From: an uncultured Collinsella sp.
GTDB taxonomy: Bacteria; Actinomycetota; Coriobacteriia; Coriobacteriales; Coriobacteriaceae
Direction: 5' to 3'
DNA: 17,922 nt
Assembly: GCA_900548075.1 (NCBI GenBank)
Contig: URJD01000018.1
Location: 1-17,922 of the forward strand
Shown one piece after another: positions 7,421-17,085 of this stretch; position 1 is the first letter of the stretch; the number at the start of each line of letters is the position of its first letter. The notes beneath the pieces are model-generated. The model was not told the origin of the DNA. It searched no databases and was given only the letters and a program-made list of their open reading frames with translations. The position numbers and the translations under genes are program-made.

Positions 7421-7482
7421 GTCCTCCTCCTTTCCCTGCGTCTAGTCTAACGCGGTAAAGAATGACACTCCACGTCGCGCTC

Positions 7483-7500
7483 GTTCCGCCAACTCGGAAC
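7483..7500. promoter_or_regulatory. Inverted repeat upstream of the licR-like gene
   Basis: GTTCCG, 6-nt spacer, CGGAAC: perfect 6-bp arms 63 nt upstream of the regulator start. It could be an operator for its own promoter. Function inferred from position. Confidence 0.35.
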
Positions 7501-7569
7501 AGGTTGCGGGGAGTCCAGCCGAACTTATAGGGAGCACGGAGAAAGGGCCCGAAAGCCATGTGCCGGTGT

Positions 7570-7587
7570 GAGATGCGCTTTCCGCAG
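7570..7587. repeat. Repeat family 1, half-copy
   Basis: GAGATGCGCTTTCCGCAG matches the right arm of the hairpin at 1620-1634 except one base, and carries the same CGCAG tail as 1743-1760. It abuts family 2, so the two families form a composite here. Confidence 0.65.
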
Positions 7588-7666
7588 TCATTGGGGACAG
7601 ACTTAAATGAGTAGTCGTTGTGGACGTTCTTGTTTGACTAGTCGTTTAAGAACGTCCCCAATGACT
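7586..7666. repeat. Repeat family 2, full palindromic copy
   Basis: An imperfect inverted repeat of about 81 nt. The outer AGTCATTGGGGAC (7586-7598) is mirrored by GTCCCCAATGACT (7654-7666). Inner parts (CTTAAA, TAGTCG) also match with a few changes. The left 25 nt from 7588 are identical to 1482-1506. No T tract follows. It has the look of a REP or MITE-like element. Confidence 0.75.
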
Positions 7667-7676
7667 AGGTGAATAG

Positions 7677-7710
7677 CAAAAGCCCCGCAGCCGGAGCGGG
7701 CTGCGGGGCT
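7677..7710 (-). terminator. Rho-independent terminator of arcC
   Basis: Perfect 12-bp arms AGCCCCGCAGCC (7681-7692) and GGCTGCGGGGCT (7699-7710) with a 6-nt loop. The minus strand reads TTTTGC after the stem. It lies 65 nt past the arcC stop. Confidence 0.85.
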
Positions 7711-7775
7711 CATGAAGAGAGGCTAGTTTGTGGGCGCCTTGCCTAGCGCCCACGAGAGAGGCAACAGAGTAGAGA

Positions 7776-8738
7776 CTACTCGTGGATGCGGGTGCCGGAG
7801 AGGCCGGCCATGGTCTCGGCGGCCTTGTCCAGGGCGCCGATGATGCAGGTGCGGCCCTTGCGGGAACGGGCGAACTTGATGGCAGCGCGGACCTTGGGCT
7901 CCATGGAACCCTTGCCGAACTGGCCCTCGTCGGCCAGGCGCTCGGCCTCGTCGGCGGTGAGGTCCTCGAGCTCCTCCTGGTTGGGCTTGCCAAAGTTGAT
8001 GGCGACATGCTCAACGGCGGTCAGCAGGAACAGAACGTCGGCGTCGCAGTCCTCGGCCAGCAGCTCGCCGCCCAGGTCCTTGTCGATGACGGCGGGAACG
8101 CCCTTGTAGCAGCCCTTGTTCTCGTAGTCGCGGACGACGGGGATGCCGCCGCCACCGCAGGCGATGACGATGAACTCGTTGTCGAGCAGGTTGAGGATTG
8201 AGTCAGCCTCGACGATCTTCTTGGGATCGGGGGAAGCGACGACGCGACGCCAGCCGCGACCGGAATCCTCGACAAAGACCTTGGAGGGATCCTCGGCCAT
8301 GAACTCCTTGGCCTGCTCCTCGGTGTAGAAGGGGCCGATCGGCTTGGTCGGGTTCTTGAACGCGGGATCATCCGGGTCGCACTCAATCTGGGTGACGACG
8401 GTGGCGGCGTGCCAACGCTTATAGCGCTTGTGCATCTCGCGGCCGATGCCCTGCTGCAGGTGATAACCAATGTAGCCCTGGGACATGGCGCCGCACTCGG
8501 GCAGCGGCATCTCGGGGGTACCGATGGCATCGTGGGCAGCGGCGAAGGCGTTCTGGATCATACCGACCTGCGGGCCGTTGCCGTGGGTGATGATGATCTC
8601 GTTGCCCTGCTCGATGAGGCCGAGGAGCGCGTGGGCGGTGTTGCTCACGGCCTCGATCTGCTCGACGGGATTGTTGCCGAGGGCGTTGCCGCCGAGGGCG
8701 ACGACAATACGATCGGGCTTGCCAAGAGGCTTAGACAT
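7776..8738 (-). CDS. arcC: Carbamate kinase
   Basis: 320 residues, normal for the family. It makes ATP and carbamate from carbamoyl phosphate and ADP in the cytoplasm, the ATP-yielding last step of arginine or ureido-compound fermentation. Family marks: IVVALGGNAL (11-20), THGNGPQVG (51-59), CGAMSQGYIGY, VIACGGGGIPVV, and a C-terminal AlDKAAETMAGLSGTRI stretch. The ATG at 8738 is used because AGAAAGGA sits about 9 nt upstream. The longer reading frame from 8774 has no ribosome binding site and adds residues absent from relatives. No arginine deiminase or ornithine carbamoyltransferase gene is adjacent, so the source of carbamoyl phosphate is elsewhere. It is a single-gene unit with its own terminator and a long AT-rich upstream region. 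Confidence 0.95.
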   Translation of the reverse strand: MSKPLGKPDRIVVALGGNALGNNPVEQIEAVSNTAHALLGLIEQGNEIIITHGNGPQVGMIQNAFAAAHDAIGTPEMPLPECGAMSQGYIGYHLQQGIGREMHKRYKRWHAATVVTQIECDPDDPAFKNPTKPIGPFYTEEQAKEFMAEDPSKVFVEDSGRGWRRVVASPDPKKIVEADSILNLLDNEFIVIACGGGGIPVVRDYENKGCYKGVPAVIDKDLGGELLAEDCDADVLFLLTAVEHVAINFGKPNQEELEDLTADEAERLADEGQFGKGSMEPKVRAAIKFARSRKGRTCIIGALDKAAETMAGLSGTRIHE

Positions 8739-8773
8739 TGCTGGAATCCTTTCTGTAAAAGGCCTACAACCCA

Positions 8774-8811
8774 TTAATAACCCGCGTCCGTGCGATACGC
8801 GAGTTTATTAA
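8774..8811. promoter_or_regulatory. Hairpin in the arcC leader
   Basis: TTAATAACCCGCG (8774-8786) pairs with CGCGAGTTTATTAA (8798-8811), an arm of about 13 bp with one bulge or mismatch and an 11-nt loop, 35 nt upstream of the arcC ATG. It may be an operator or a leader RNA structure. Confidence 0.5.
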
Positions 8812-8822
8812 GGTTTATATTC

Positions 8823-8851
8823 TCTTTATCGCTCATTTTATTCATTTTGAA
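8823..8851 (-). promoter_or_regulatory. Candidate arcC promoter
   Basis: On the minus strand TTCAAA (8846-8851), 17 nt, TAAAGA (8823-8828). Matches to consensus are partial. The overlapping AT-rich TATAAA is an alternative -10. Confidence 0.25.
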
Positions 8852-8854
8852 AAT

Positions 8855-8886
8855 AGCGGAACGGTGAACGGTCGTTTTTATCCGCT
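8855..8886. promoter_or_regulatory. Inverted and direct repeats upstream of the arcC promoter
   Basis: AGCGGA (8855-8860) and TCCGCT (8881-8886) form a perfect 6-bp inverted repeat. Inside it GAACGGT occurs twice in tandem (8859-8865, 8866-8872). This looks like a regulator binding region, but no factor can be named. Confidence 0.35.
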
Positions 8887-9061
8887 CAGCGTACAGAACC
8901 CCAGCTCAGGCATATCTACGCTATTTACGTGCAACTTTATTTAAATGCAGCGAGGATTATGTCGGATTATGCAAACTACATCTCTGCTAAACACAAAACG
9001 GACAGCGTAAAATCTTACTCGCACTATACGAGATTCTATGCACTTATAAGTCGAGTATGCA

Positions 9062-9085
9062 CCCCTGCAAAAACAAGGGGCTTTT
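9062..9085 (+). terminator. Weak terminator-like hairpin on the plus strand
   Basis: CCCCT (9062-9066) pairs with AGGGG (9076-9080) over an A-rich loop and is followed by CTTTT. It would end a plus-strand transcript starting in the AT-rich block, although no plus-strand gene is recognised there. Confidence 0.3.
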
Positions 9086-9165
9086 CATCCAGCATAAGGA
9101 ATAAAGAAGGGCTCCGAAAAGGCGGCAACAGCCAAGTCCCCCATCCATCCCCAAAGTAACGAGAG

Positions 9166-9188
9166 GTTTCGCGGCAAAGCCGCGAAAC
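9166..9188. repeat. Perfect hairpin GTTTCGCGGC-AAA-GCCGCGAAAC
   Basis: 10-bp perfect arms with a 3-nt AAA loop. No T tract follows on either strand, so it is not an obvious terminator. Confidence 0.6.
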
Positions 9189-9258
9189 AGCGAAGGGGAC
9201 GGAATACCCGACCAACCACGTCCGTCATCCGCCCACACAATCCGAGGACGTAGCCGTA

Positions 9259-9383
9259 GCAGGATCTGAGGGCTGACCTTCACGGACATTCCGCAGGACG
9301 AAAGAACCCCCGCCGCACGTAGTGCGCAGCGGGGGTTCTTTCATGTCCGAGGACGTCCGCGAAGGTCAGCCCTCAGATCCTGC
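9259..9383. repeat. 23-bp perfect inverted repeat enclosing the PFOR terminator
   Basis: A 23-nt arm at 9259-9281 (GCAGGATCTGAGG...) is repeated exactly inverted at 9361-9383. Beyond one G:U-type position the next five bases (CGGAC/GTCCG) also pair, giving about 29 bp. TCCGAGGACG occurs at 9241-9250 and again at 9346-9355. The terminator hairpin lies at the centre. The outer right arm ends 10 nt from the PFOR stop codon. Confidence 0.85.
9300..9342 (-). terminator. Rho-independent terminator of PFOR (possibly bidirectional)
   Basis: GAAAGAACCCCCGC (9300-9313) and GCGGGGGTTCTTTC (9329-9342) form a 14-bp perfect stem. Inside it GCAC-GTA-GTGC extends the pairing. A/T runs at both stem ends allow termination in either direction. 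Confidence 0.85.
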
Positions 9384-9393
9384 GGTGGGAGAC

Positions 9394-12933
<3,540 letters not shown>

Positions 12934-12965
12934 ATACCCCTCTCCTCTCATATAGGTATACAGGC

Positions 12966-12981
12966 CCCGGCGATCGCCGGG
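12966..12981. repeat. 16-bp perfect palindrome in the PFOR leader
   Basis: CCCGGCGATCGCCGGG, 33 nt upstream of the PFOR ATG. In RNA it gives a 6-bp GC stem with a GATC loop. It may be an operator or an mRNA structure. Confidence 0.6.
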
Positions 12982-13214
12982 ATGTTGGCGTGATGGGATT
13001 TACGCTGTTGCTTCCAATCATCTGGCAGGCAGGCTCAGCAGCAGGTACGTGGCGTGGAGAGAAGACATGCCGAGGCGAGGGACAGCTGATGCGCCCCACA
13101 GGCCCGACCGCCCGTCTTGCACATGACCGAGCGCCGCAAAGGCCGCATGCCGGATGCTCCCGGGCACGCCCCGGCGATGGGAAGCGCCCGCAACGGAAAT
13201 CCGCATGCGGGTTT

Positions 13215-13243
13215 ATTGTACCCCGCCGTCAAGTGTAATTTCG
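13215..13243 (-). promoter_or_regulatory. Candidate PFOR promoter
   Basis: On the minus strand TACAAT (13215-13220) is a good -10. The box 17 nt upstream, CGAAAT (13238-13243), is a poor -35. If used, it gives a leader of about 280 nt. Confidence 0.3.
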
Positions 13244-13256
13244 GCAAATATAGGCG

Positions 13257-13286
13257 GGCGGTAAAGGTTTACCTCGGGTGACCGCC
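13257..13286. promoter_or_regulatory. Nested inverted repeats upstream of the PFOR promoter
   Basis: GGCGGT (13257-13262) and ACCGCC (13281-13286) enclose GTAAA-GG-TTTAC (13261-13272). Placed just upstream of the candidate -35, this is an operator-like arrangement. The regulator is unknown. Confidence 0.4.
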
Positions 13287-13342
13287 AAGGGCCAAAATGG
13301 CCCCTCCATCCCCGGGCGACCGGCTCTGGCGCGCCAAGGAGT

Positions 13343-13385
13343 GTCCCCAGCCGGCAGAGAAAAGGAACGTCCCTATCTGCCGGCT
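13343..13385. repeat. Repeat family 3, copy B, at the end of the FHA gene
   Basis: AGCCGGCAGA (13349-13358) and TCTGCCGGCT (13376-13385) are perfect 10-bp arms around a loop with GGAACGTCCC. The same order is seen at 1784-1827. Its right arm overlaps the stop codon of the FHA gene, and it may help end the operon transcript although it lacks a T tract. Confidence 0.65.
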
Positions 13386-14322
13386 AGAGAGCACCGAAGA
13401 GGATGGCGTAGGTAGTGGATTCGCCGAGCTTGAGCTCGTCGCCGGGATTGAGTTGGGCGGAACGGCCGGGCTCGACCTGAATGCAGACGCGCGTGGCCCC
13501 GTTTACCACCACGGTTCCGTTGGTGGACGACAAGTCCTCGACGTGCCAGATATTTTGAGCATCGCACCAGATATGGGCATGGCGGGCCGAGACATCGTCG
13601 CCGACGTCGGTAATATCGCCCTCACCAGTGGCCAGCGCGCCAATCTCAACACCCTGCTCACTCGGCTGAATCCAGCGCGGGGCGCTCACGACAAAACTGT
13701 TTTGTACGCGCAGCAAGCCCAAGGGGTGCGCCGGGGCGGGTTCGCGTTCGCCCGCGGTCATCGACATGCCAAGCGAACGCGGCGTGGAGGTGCCTCCGCC
13801 ACAGGTCGCGTGCGCGTAGTCGATGGCATAGTTCACCGAGGACCGCACATCCGCCGAACAACCGACGGCGACAAACAGCACCAGCACGGCCTCGGCGCGT
13901 TCGGCGGGCATGAGTTCCGCCGCCTGGGACAGGCGATCGAGCGCGTTGCGATAGAGATTCGTGTCCTGGTGGCACTCTTCGAGCGCGCGTACCATCGGTT
14001 CACCTGCAGGACCGCACACCATATTGATCACAGCCGTGGAGTCCATGGGGTTTCGCTGGCGCAGGGCCAGTTGCGACATAATACGCGCAGCCGAGGTACC
14101 GTATTCGGCAAAGTAGCGCTGCTGAAGCGTGCCGACCGGCGCGCGAACGATAAAGCGGGAAACCCAAGAGCGATCGGTGGCTCGGCTCTGCGGGCTGCGG
14201 CCGTCGGCGAGCGGACGGGACGAAAGCACCAAGCCGCACAGCTCGATATGGCTCAGATGCGCCGCGCGCTTAAAGATGTCAAACATGGCCCCGCATGGGG
14301 TGAGCTCAACTTGAGATGCCAT
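13384..14322 (-). CDS. FHA-domain protein with unassigned N-terminal domain
   Basis: 312 residues, no signal peptide or membrane segment, so cytoplasmic. About 204-312 is a forkhead-associated domain: VEIGAL (225-230), DDVSARHAHIW (242-252) and DLSSTNGTVVVNG (263-275). FHA domains read phosphothreonine, which fits the kinase encoded just upstream. The Gly-Arg usual near residue 228 reads Gly-Ala, while the Ser-x-Arg-His and Ser-x-Asn-Gly-type motifs are kept. Residues 1-190 contain several Cys and a predicted-helical middle; I do not recognise them. ATG 14322 follows the kinase stop by 3 nt, and its AAGGAGG ribosome binding site lies in the kinase 3' end, so the two are translationally linked. 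It is the last gene of the operon. The FHA call is firm; the partner and the N-terminal role are inference. Confidence 0.85.
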   Translation of the reverse strand: MASQVELTPCGAMFDIFKRAAHLSHIELCGLVLSSRPLADGRSPQSRATDRSWVSRFIVRAPVGTLQQRYFAEYGTSAARIMSQLALRQRNPMDSTAVINMVCGPAGEPMVRALEECHQDTNLYRNALDRLSQAAELMPAERAEAVLVLFVAVGCSADVRSSVNYAIDYAHATCGGGTSTPRSLGMSMTAGEREPAPAHPLGLLRVQNSFVVSAPRWIQPSEQGVEIGALATGEGDITDVGDDVSARHAHIWCDAQNIWHVEDLSSTNGTVVVNGATRVCIQVEPGRSAQLNPGDELKLGESTTYAILFGAL

Positions 14323-14325
14323 GAC

Positions 14326-16170
14326 CTAGGCCTCCTTGGTCGTAGAAATAGAATCGGACGATACTTCGACAGGTCCGCCAAAAGTACGGGCAGCTGCGGC
14401 TCCACCGGCAAGCGGAGTCGCCATCTGGGCTTTTGTGCGTCGCGGTGCCGAAACGGGAAGTTCAAAGGCAAAGCCCATCGCAAGCAAAAACCACGTAAGC
14501 GTATAGGTTGCAACCAGAGCGGCAACAAGGCCGCCCATCACGGCGCGTTGGGAAAATACGCTACATGCAGCCACAACCAGCACAGGAACCTCGCAGGCAG
14601 AAAGCGCAAGCACACCCTGCAGGAAGCCCGAGCGCCGATCGCGCGCAAGTGCCCCCGCGGTAACGCCGGCTATGCCTGGCAGCGCCAACGCCAGTGCGGC
14701 AATAATACCCGGTAGCGACCCAGACCACACGAGCGATCCCAAAGTCGCCGTCACGCGAGCGCCCGACGCCAGCAGCGCGGCCGAAACCACGACCACAGCC
14801 CAAACCACGCCACAGACGACCGTCGCGCCGACCATCAGCGCGCGACGAACCGCGCGGCCAGACGCATCCATGGGGCACGGCGTGAGCGGCTCGCCGCGGA
14901 GCGAACGACCGACATTTTGCGTATAGTGGTCACAAAACGCCGAGAGCGCCGCCTCGACCGCCGCCGGCTCGGGACGATCTTTTTGATGGCTGGACAGACA
15001 GGCCATCACCACGTCGAACAGCTGGGCATCGACAAACGCCAGCGCATCGCGTAGCTCTTCGGAATCCGGCTCAAGCCCCAGCTGCTGGGCCTGCTCGGCC
15101 GCGGCGAGCGCCACATCGGGCTCACGACGAAGCAGCTGAGTCAAATCACAACCGGGCGCATGGACACCAATGGGATAGTCGGGCCGCGTGTCCATCTTGA
15201 GACGATAGGGGCTGGCGATGTCGCGCGTCTTTTTTCGCGAGCCCGAGGTGCCCGAAGTGCCCGGCGCGGCTTCGTATGGCGCGACGCCGGCAATGAGCTC
15301 GTAAACCGTGCTTGCCGCGGCATAGACGTCGATCGCCGGCGACATACGCAAAGCGCGCAGGTCGGGAATATCGTCGGTGAGCATCTCGGGCGGGGCATAG
15401 GCAACCGTCGCGCGACGCAGCGTGGCATAACGCTCCGTAAACGACGCCTTGCCGCCGGTACCGGCCACGGCCGACGCAGGCTCGAGCGCCAGCGACGAGC
15501 CAAAGTCGATCAGGCACAGGTCAAAGGTGCCCTCGGCAAGCTGCCGGTCAAGCGGCAGGCGCGCCGTACGCACCATAATATTAGCGGGCGAGATATCGCG
15601 ATGGACAAAGCCCTCGCCCACCAGGCTCATACGGCAGAGCAGATCGAACAGGTCGCGACCCAGACGCGCCGCCACAAGCGGCGACAGGCGTCCGGCATCG
15701 TCCACGGCGAGTCGCGAACGCAAGCGGGCAAGCGTCTCGCCCTCGACCCATTCCATGACAATTGCAGGCACACCGTCGACCTCGCCCCAGCCATAGAGGC
15801 GGGGAAAGCCCTTAAGGCCCGAAAGGGCACGATGGCATTCGTATTCCTCGCGAAACGCTGCCTTGAACTTGGCGACCAGCGCCTCGTGAGCGGCATCGTC
15901 GTCAAACTCATCGCGCGTCGGCAAAATGAGCTGCTTGAGTGCCACGGCCTCGCCTTGGGCGTTGACGGCACGCGTCACGCGGCCGATACCGCCACGGCGC
16001 ATGGTGGCATCGTCGGCAAACAGCATCGTAAAACGACGCAGATAGGCAGGCAGTTCGTCCTGACCGAGCGCAATGGCCGGCTCAAACCCGTCGACACGCG
16101 CCAGGCGCAGGCCGACCATGGGATCGCGACCGAGCGATTGTGGTGTGGTGGATGCAAGATCGGTCATCAT
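14326..16170 (-). CDS. Membrane Ser/Thr protein kinase-like protein
   Basis: 614 residues. The N-terminal kinase domain spans about 45-415: Gly-rich RRGGIGRVTRA (58-68), VALK (Lys79), Glu108/109, HRDISPANIM (190-199; Asp192, Asn197), IDFG (Asp222) and PPEML (261-264, in place of APE). The residue two after the catalytic Asp, usually Lys in Ser/Thr kinases (HRDLKPxN), is Ser. Residues 440-570 hold four hydrophobic segments (about 444-468, 485-508, 515-539, 543-569), and 571-614 is a Ser/Thr-rich tail. Kinase and tail are probably cytoplasmic. There are no PASTA repeats. It overlaps the upstream gene by ATGA (16167-16170); ATG 16167 is an alternative start. ATP and metal residues are kept, so activity is likely. 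The target may be the FHA protein's N-terminus or its own tail. Confidence 0.88.
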   Translation of the reverse strand: MMTDLASTTPQSLGRDPMVGLRLARVDGFEPAIALGQDELPAYLRRFTMLFADDATMRRGGIGRVTRAVNAQGEAVALKQLILPTRDEFDDDAAHEALVAKFKAAFREEYECHRALSGLKGFPRLYGWGEVDGVPAIVMEWVEGETLARLRSRLAVDDAGRLSPLVAARLGRDLFDLLCRMSLVGEGFVHRDISPANIMVRTARLPLDRQLAEGTFDLCLIDFGSSLALEPASAVAGTGGKASFTERYATLRRATVAYAPPEMLTDDIPDLRALRMSPAIDVYAAASTVYELIAGVAPYEAAPGTSGTSGSRKKTRDIASPYRLKMDTRPDYPIGVHAPGCDLTQLLRREPDVALAAAEQAQQLGLEPDSEELRDALAFVDAQLFDVVMACLSSHQKDRPEPAAVEAALSAFCDHYTQNVGRSLRGEPLTPCPMDASGRAVRRALMVGATVVCGVVWAVVVVSAALLASGARVTATLGSLVWSGSLPGIIAALALALPGIAGVTAGALARDRRSGFLQGVLALSACEVPVLVVAACSVFSQRAVMGGLVAALVATYTLTWFLLAMGFAFELPVSAPRRTKAQMATPLAGGAAAARTFGGPVEVSSDSISTTKEA

Positions 16171-17072
16171 AGGGCAAGCGCCGCCACGTTATTGTTGAAG
16201 TTACCGAGCGCGACGTCATCATCGCCGTAATGGCCGACCCATTGACATAGGTTGGTGTAACAGCCCCACAGATTGGCATACTGCTGATACCACTTTGACC
16301 GGGGCGAGAATGTCTGACGACCGAACTCGGCTCGAATGACAAACATCTCCCCGACCAGGCTGTCGCACGGCCTGGGATCTCCCGTAGAGTTATAGGTCGA
16401 GACCACGTCATTGGCACGAGAAACGTAACTGTCGAGCATGTTGTACTTGGTCACAAGCCAACCGTGAATGCTCTCTTCCTCAGCAGCGGAAAGGCCACCG
16501 GAGTTTGCATCGTTGTCAGTGTTGCCGCCCGTCGAGCCGCCGTTTCCAGACCCTCCGGTAGAGGAACCCGCCCCAGAGCCGCCGCCCGAACTCGATGAAT
16601 CCGAGCCGGAGCCAGAAGTATCCGAGCTACCGGGCTTTCCGGACTGCTGGGCGTCCTGCTCCTTCTGCTGCTCGACCTTATTCACCGTTGCCGCCACGCT
16701 ATTGTTGGACAACCGATCGATGATCTTGGTGTTGGTGAGCACGATGGTTTTGCCGTTGGCAAGCGTGACTTCGTTGTCCGGGGCCTCGGCGCCGTCCGCA
16801 TCGTCGGTGCCAAACACAATATGCGCGACCACACTTGCCCAAGCATATCCAGTCGTGGTACCCAGATCACTTTTGACCTCATGCCCCACGCGCGGTTCGC
16901 GTGTGGCATGCGCCTGCACCATGGACGGCACGGTCATGCCATAGGCAGAAACGCCAGCTATGACCAGCACCAGCGAGCACGATAGCAGTGCGTACGCCCG
17001 CGGCGCCAAGCCCAGTCGGCGTCGCATGCGCACCGCGGCGCCGCGCTTTGTCTGAGTGCCACCGGGCCGCAT
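16167..17072 (-). CDS. Membrane-anchored extracytoplasmic protein, Gly/Ser linker, unassigned C-terminal domain
   Basis: 301 residues. A short basic N-terminus (1-25) is followed by one membrane segment (about 26-47, AYALLSCSLVLVIAGVSAYG), so most of the protein should lie outside. Residues 60-130 form a first small region with TLANGKTIVLTNTKIIDRL. At 131-145 is a Gln/Lys/Glu stretch, and 145-193 is a low-complexity Gly/Ser/Asn/Asp linker. Residues 194-301 form a compact domain with Trp205, several Tyr/Trp and Cys236, Cys271 and Cys276. I do not recognise this domain. ATG 17072 is preferred because GGAGGAG lies 5 nt upstream; the longer frame from 17165 has no ribosome binding site. As first gene of the operon, it is a plausible sensor or secreted partner of the kinase. 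Confidence 0.75.
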   Translation of the reverse strand: MRPGGTQTKRGAAVRMRRRLGLAPRAYALLSCSLVLVIAGVSAYGMTVPSMVQAHATREPRVGHEVKSDLGTTTGYAWASVVAHIVFGTDDADGAEAPDNEVTLANGKTIVLTNTKIIDRLSNNSVAATVNKVEQQKEQDAQQSGKPGSSDTSGSGSDSSSSGGGSGAGSSTGGSGNGGSTGGNTDNDANSGGLSAAEEESIHGWLVTKYNMLDSYVSRANDVVSTYNSTGDPRPCDSLVGEMFVIRAEFGRQTFSPRSKWYQQYANLWGCYTNLCQWVGHYGDDDVALGNFNNNVAALAL

Positions 17073-17085
17073 GCGTTCTCCTCCA

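Larger units (their letters stand above)
7421..7775. other. Intergenic region licR-like / arcC
   Basis: A gap of about 355 bases with no supported gene. Next to the regulator is an 18-bp inverted repeat, GTTCCG-N6-CGGAAC (7483-7500). Then come a family 1 half-copy (7570-7587) joined directly to a full family 2 palindrome (7586-7666), and the arcC terminator (7677-7710). The stretch 7711-7775 shows nothing notable. Confidence 0.6.
8739..9393. other. AT-rich intergenic region between PFOR and arcC
   Basis: A gap of about 655 bases. The part 8770-9060 is clearly more AT-rich than its surroundings and has several hairpins (8774-8811, 8855-8886). It also holds the palindrome ACTTATAAGT (about 9041-9050) and a terminator-like hairpin at 9062-9085. 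From 9120 to 9393 the GC content returns and strong inverted repeats appear (9166-9188, 9259-9383). No gene can be supported. A plus-strand frame 8929-9159 (76 codons from GTG, or from ATG 8959) lacks a proper ribosome binding site and overlaps the terminator-like hairpin. Confidence 0.6.
12934..13383. other. PFOR upstream region and end of the kinase operon
   Basis: A gap of about 450 bases. Next to the PFOR start is the 16-bp palindrome at 12966-12981. From 12985 to 13185 nothing clear stands out; open frames there have no ribosome binding site and no resemblance to known proteins. A candidate promoter and nested repeats lie at 13215-13286, a GGGCCA-AAA-TGGCCC hairpin at 13289-13303, and a family 3 repeat at 13343-13385. 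I looked for TPP, cobalamin and T-box signatures in the leader and found none. Confidence 0.55.

Noticed and set aside
7586..7666. Family 2 palindrome as a terminator
   Set aside because: No T tract follows on either strand, and a better terminator for arcC sits at 7677-7710.
8929..9159. Plus-strand 76-codon frame in the AT-rich gap
   Set aside because: Start is GTG without a ribosome binding site; the inner ATG at 8959 has AGGA only 2 nt away. It runs through a terminator-like hairpin, and the product looks like nothing known. Kept only as part of the region note.
12934..13220. Possible riboswitch or T-box in the PFOR leader
   Set aside because: No TPP, cobalamin or T-box consensus motifs were found on reading the minus strand.
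13018..13247. Short minus-strand frames in the PFOR leader (62-70 codons)
   Set aside because: They lie in the probable leader, have poor start contexts and show no recognisable features.
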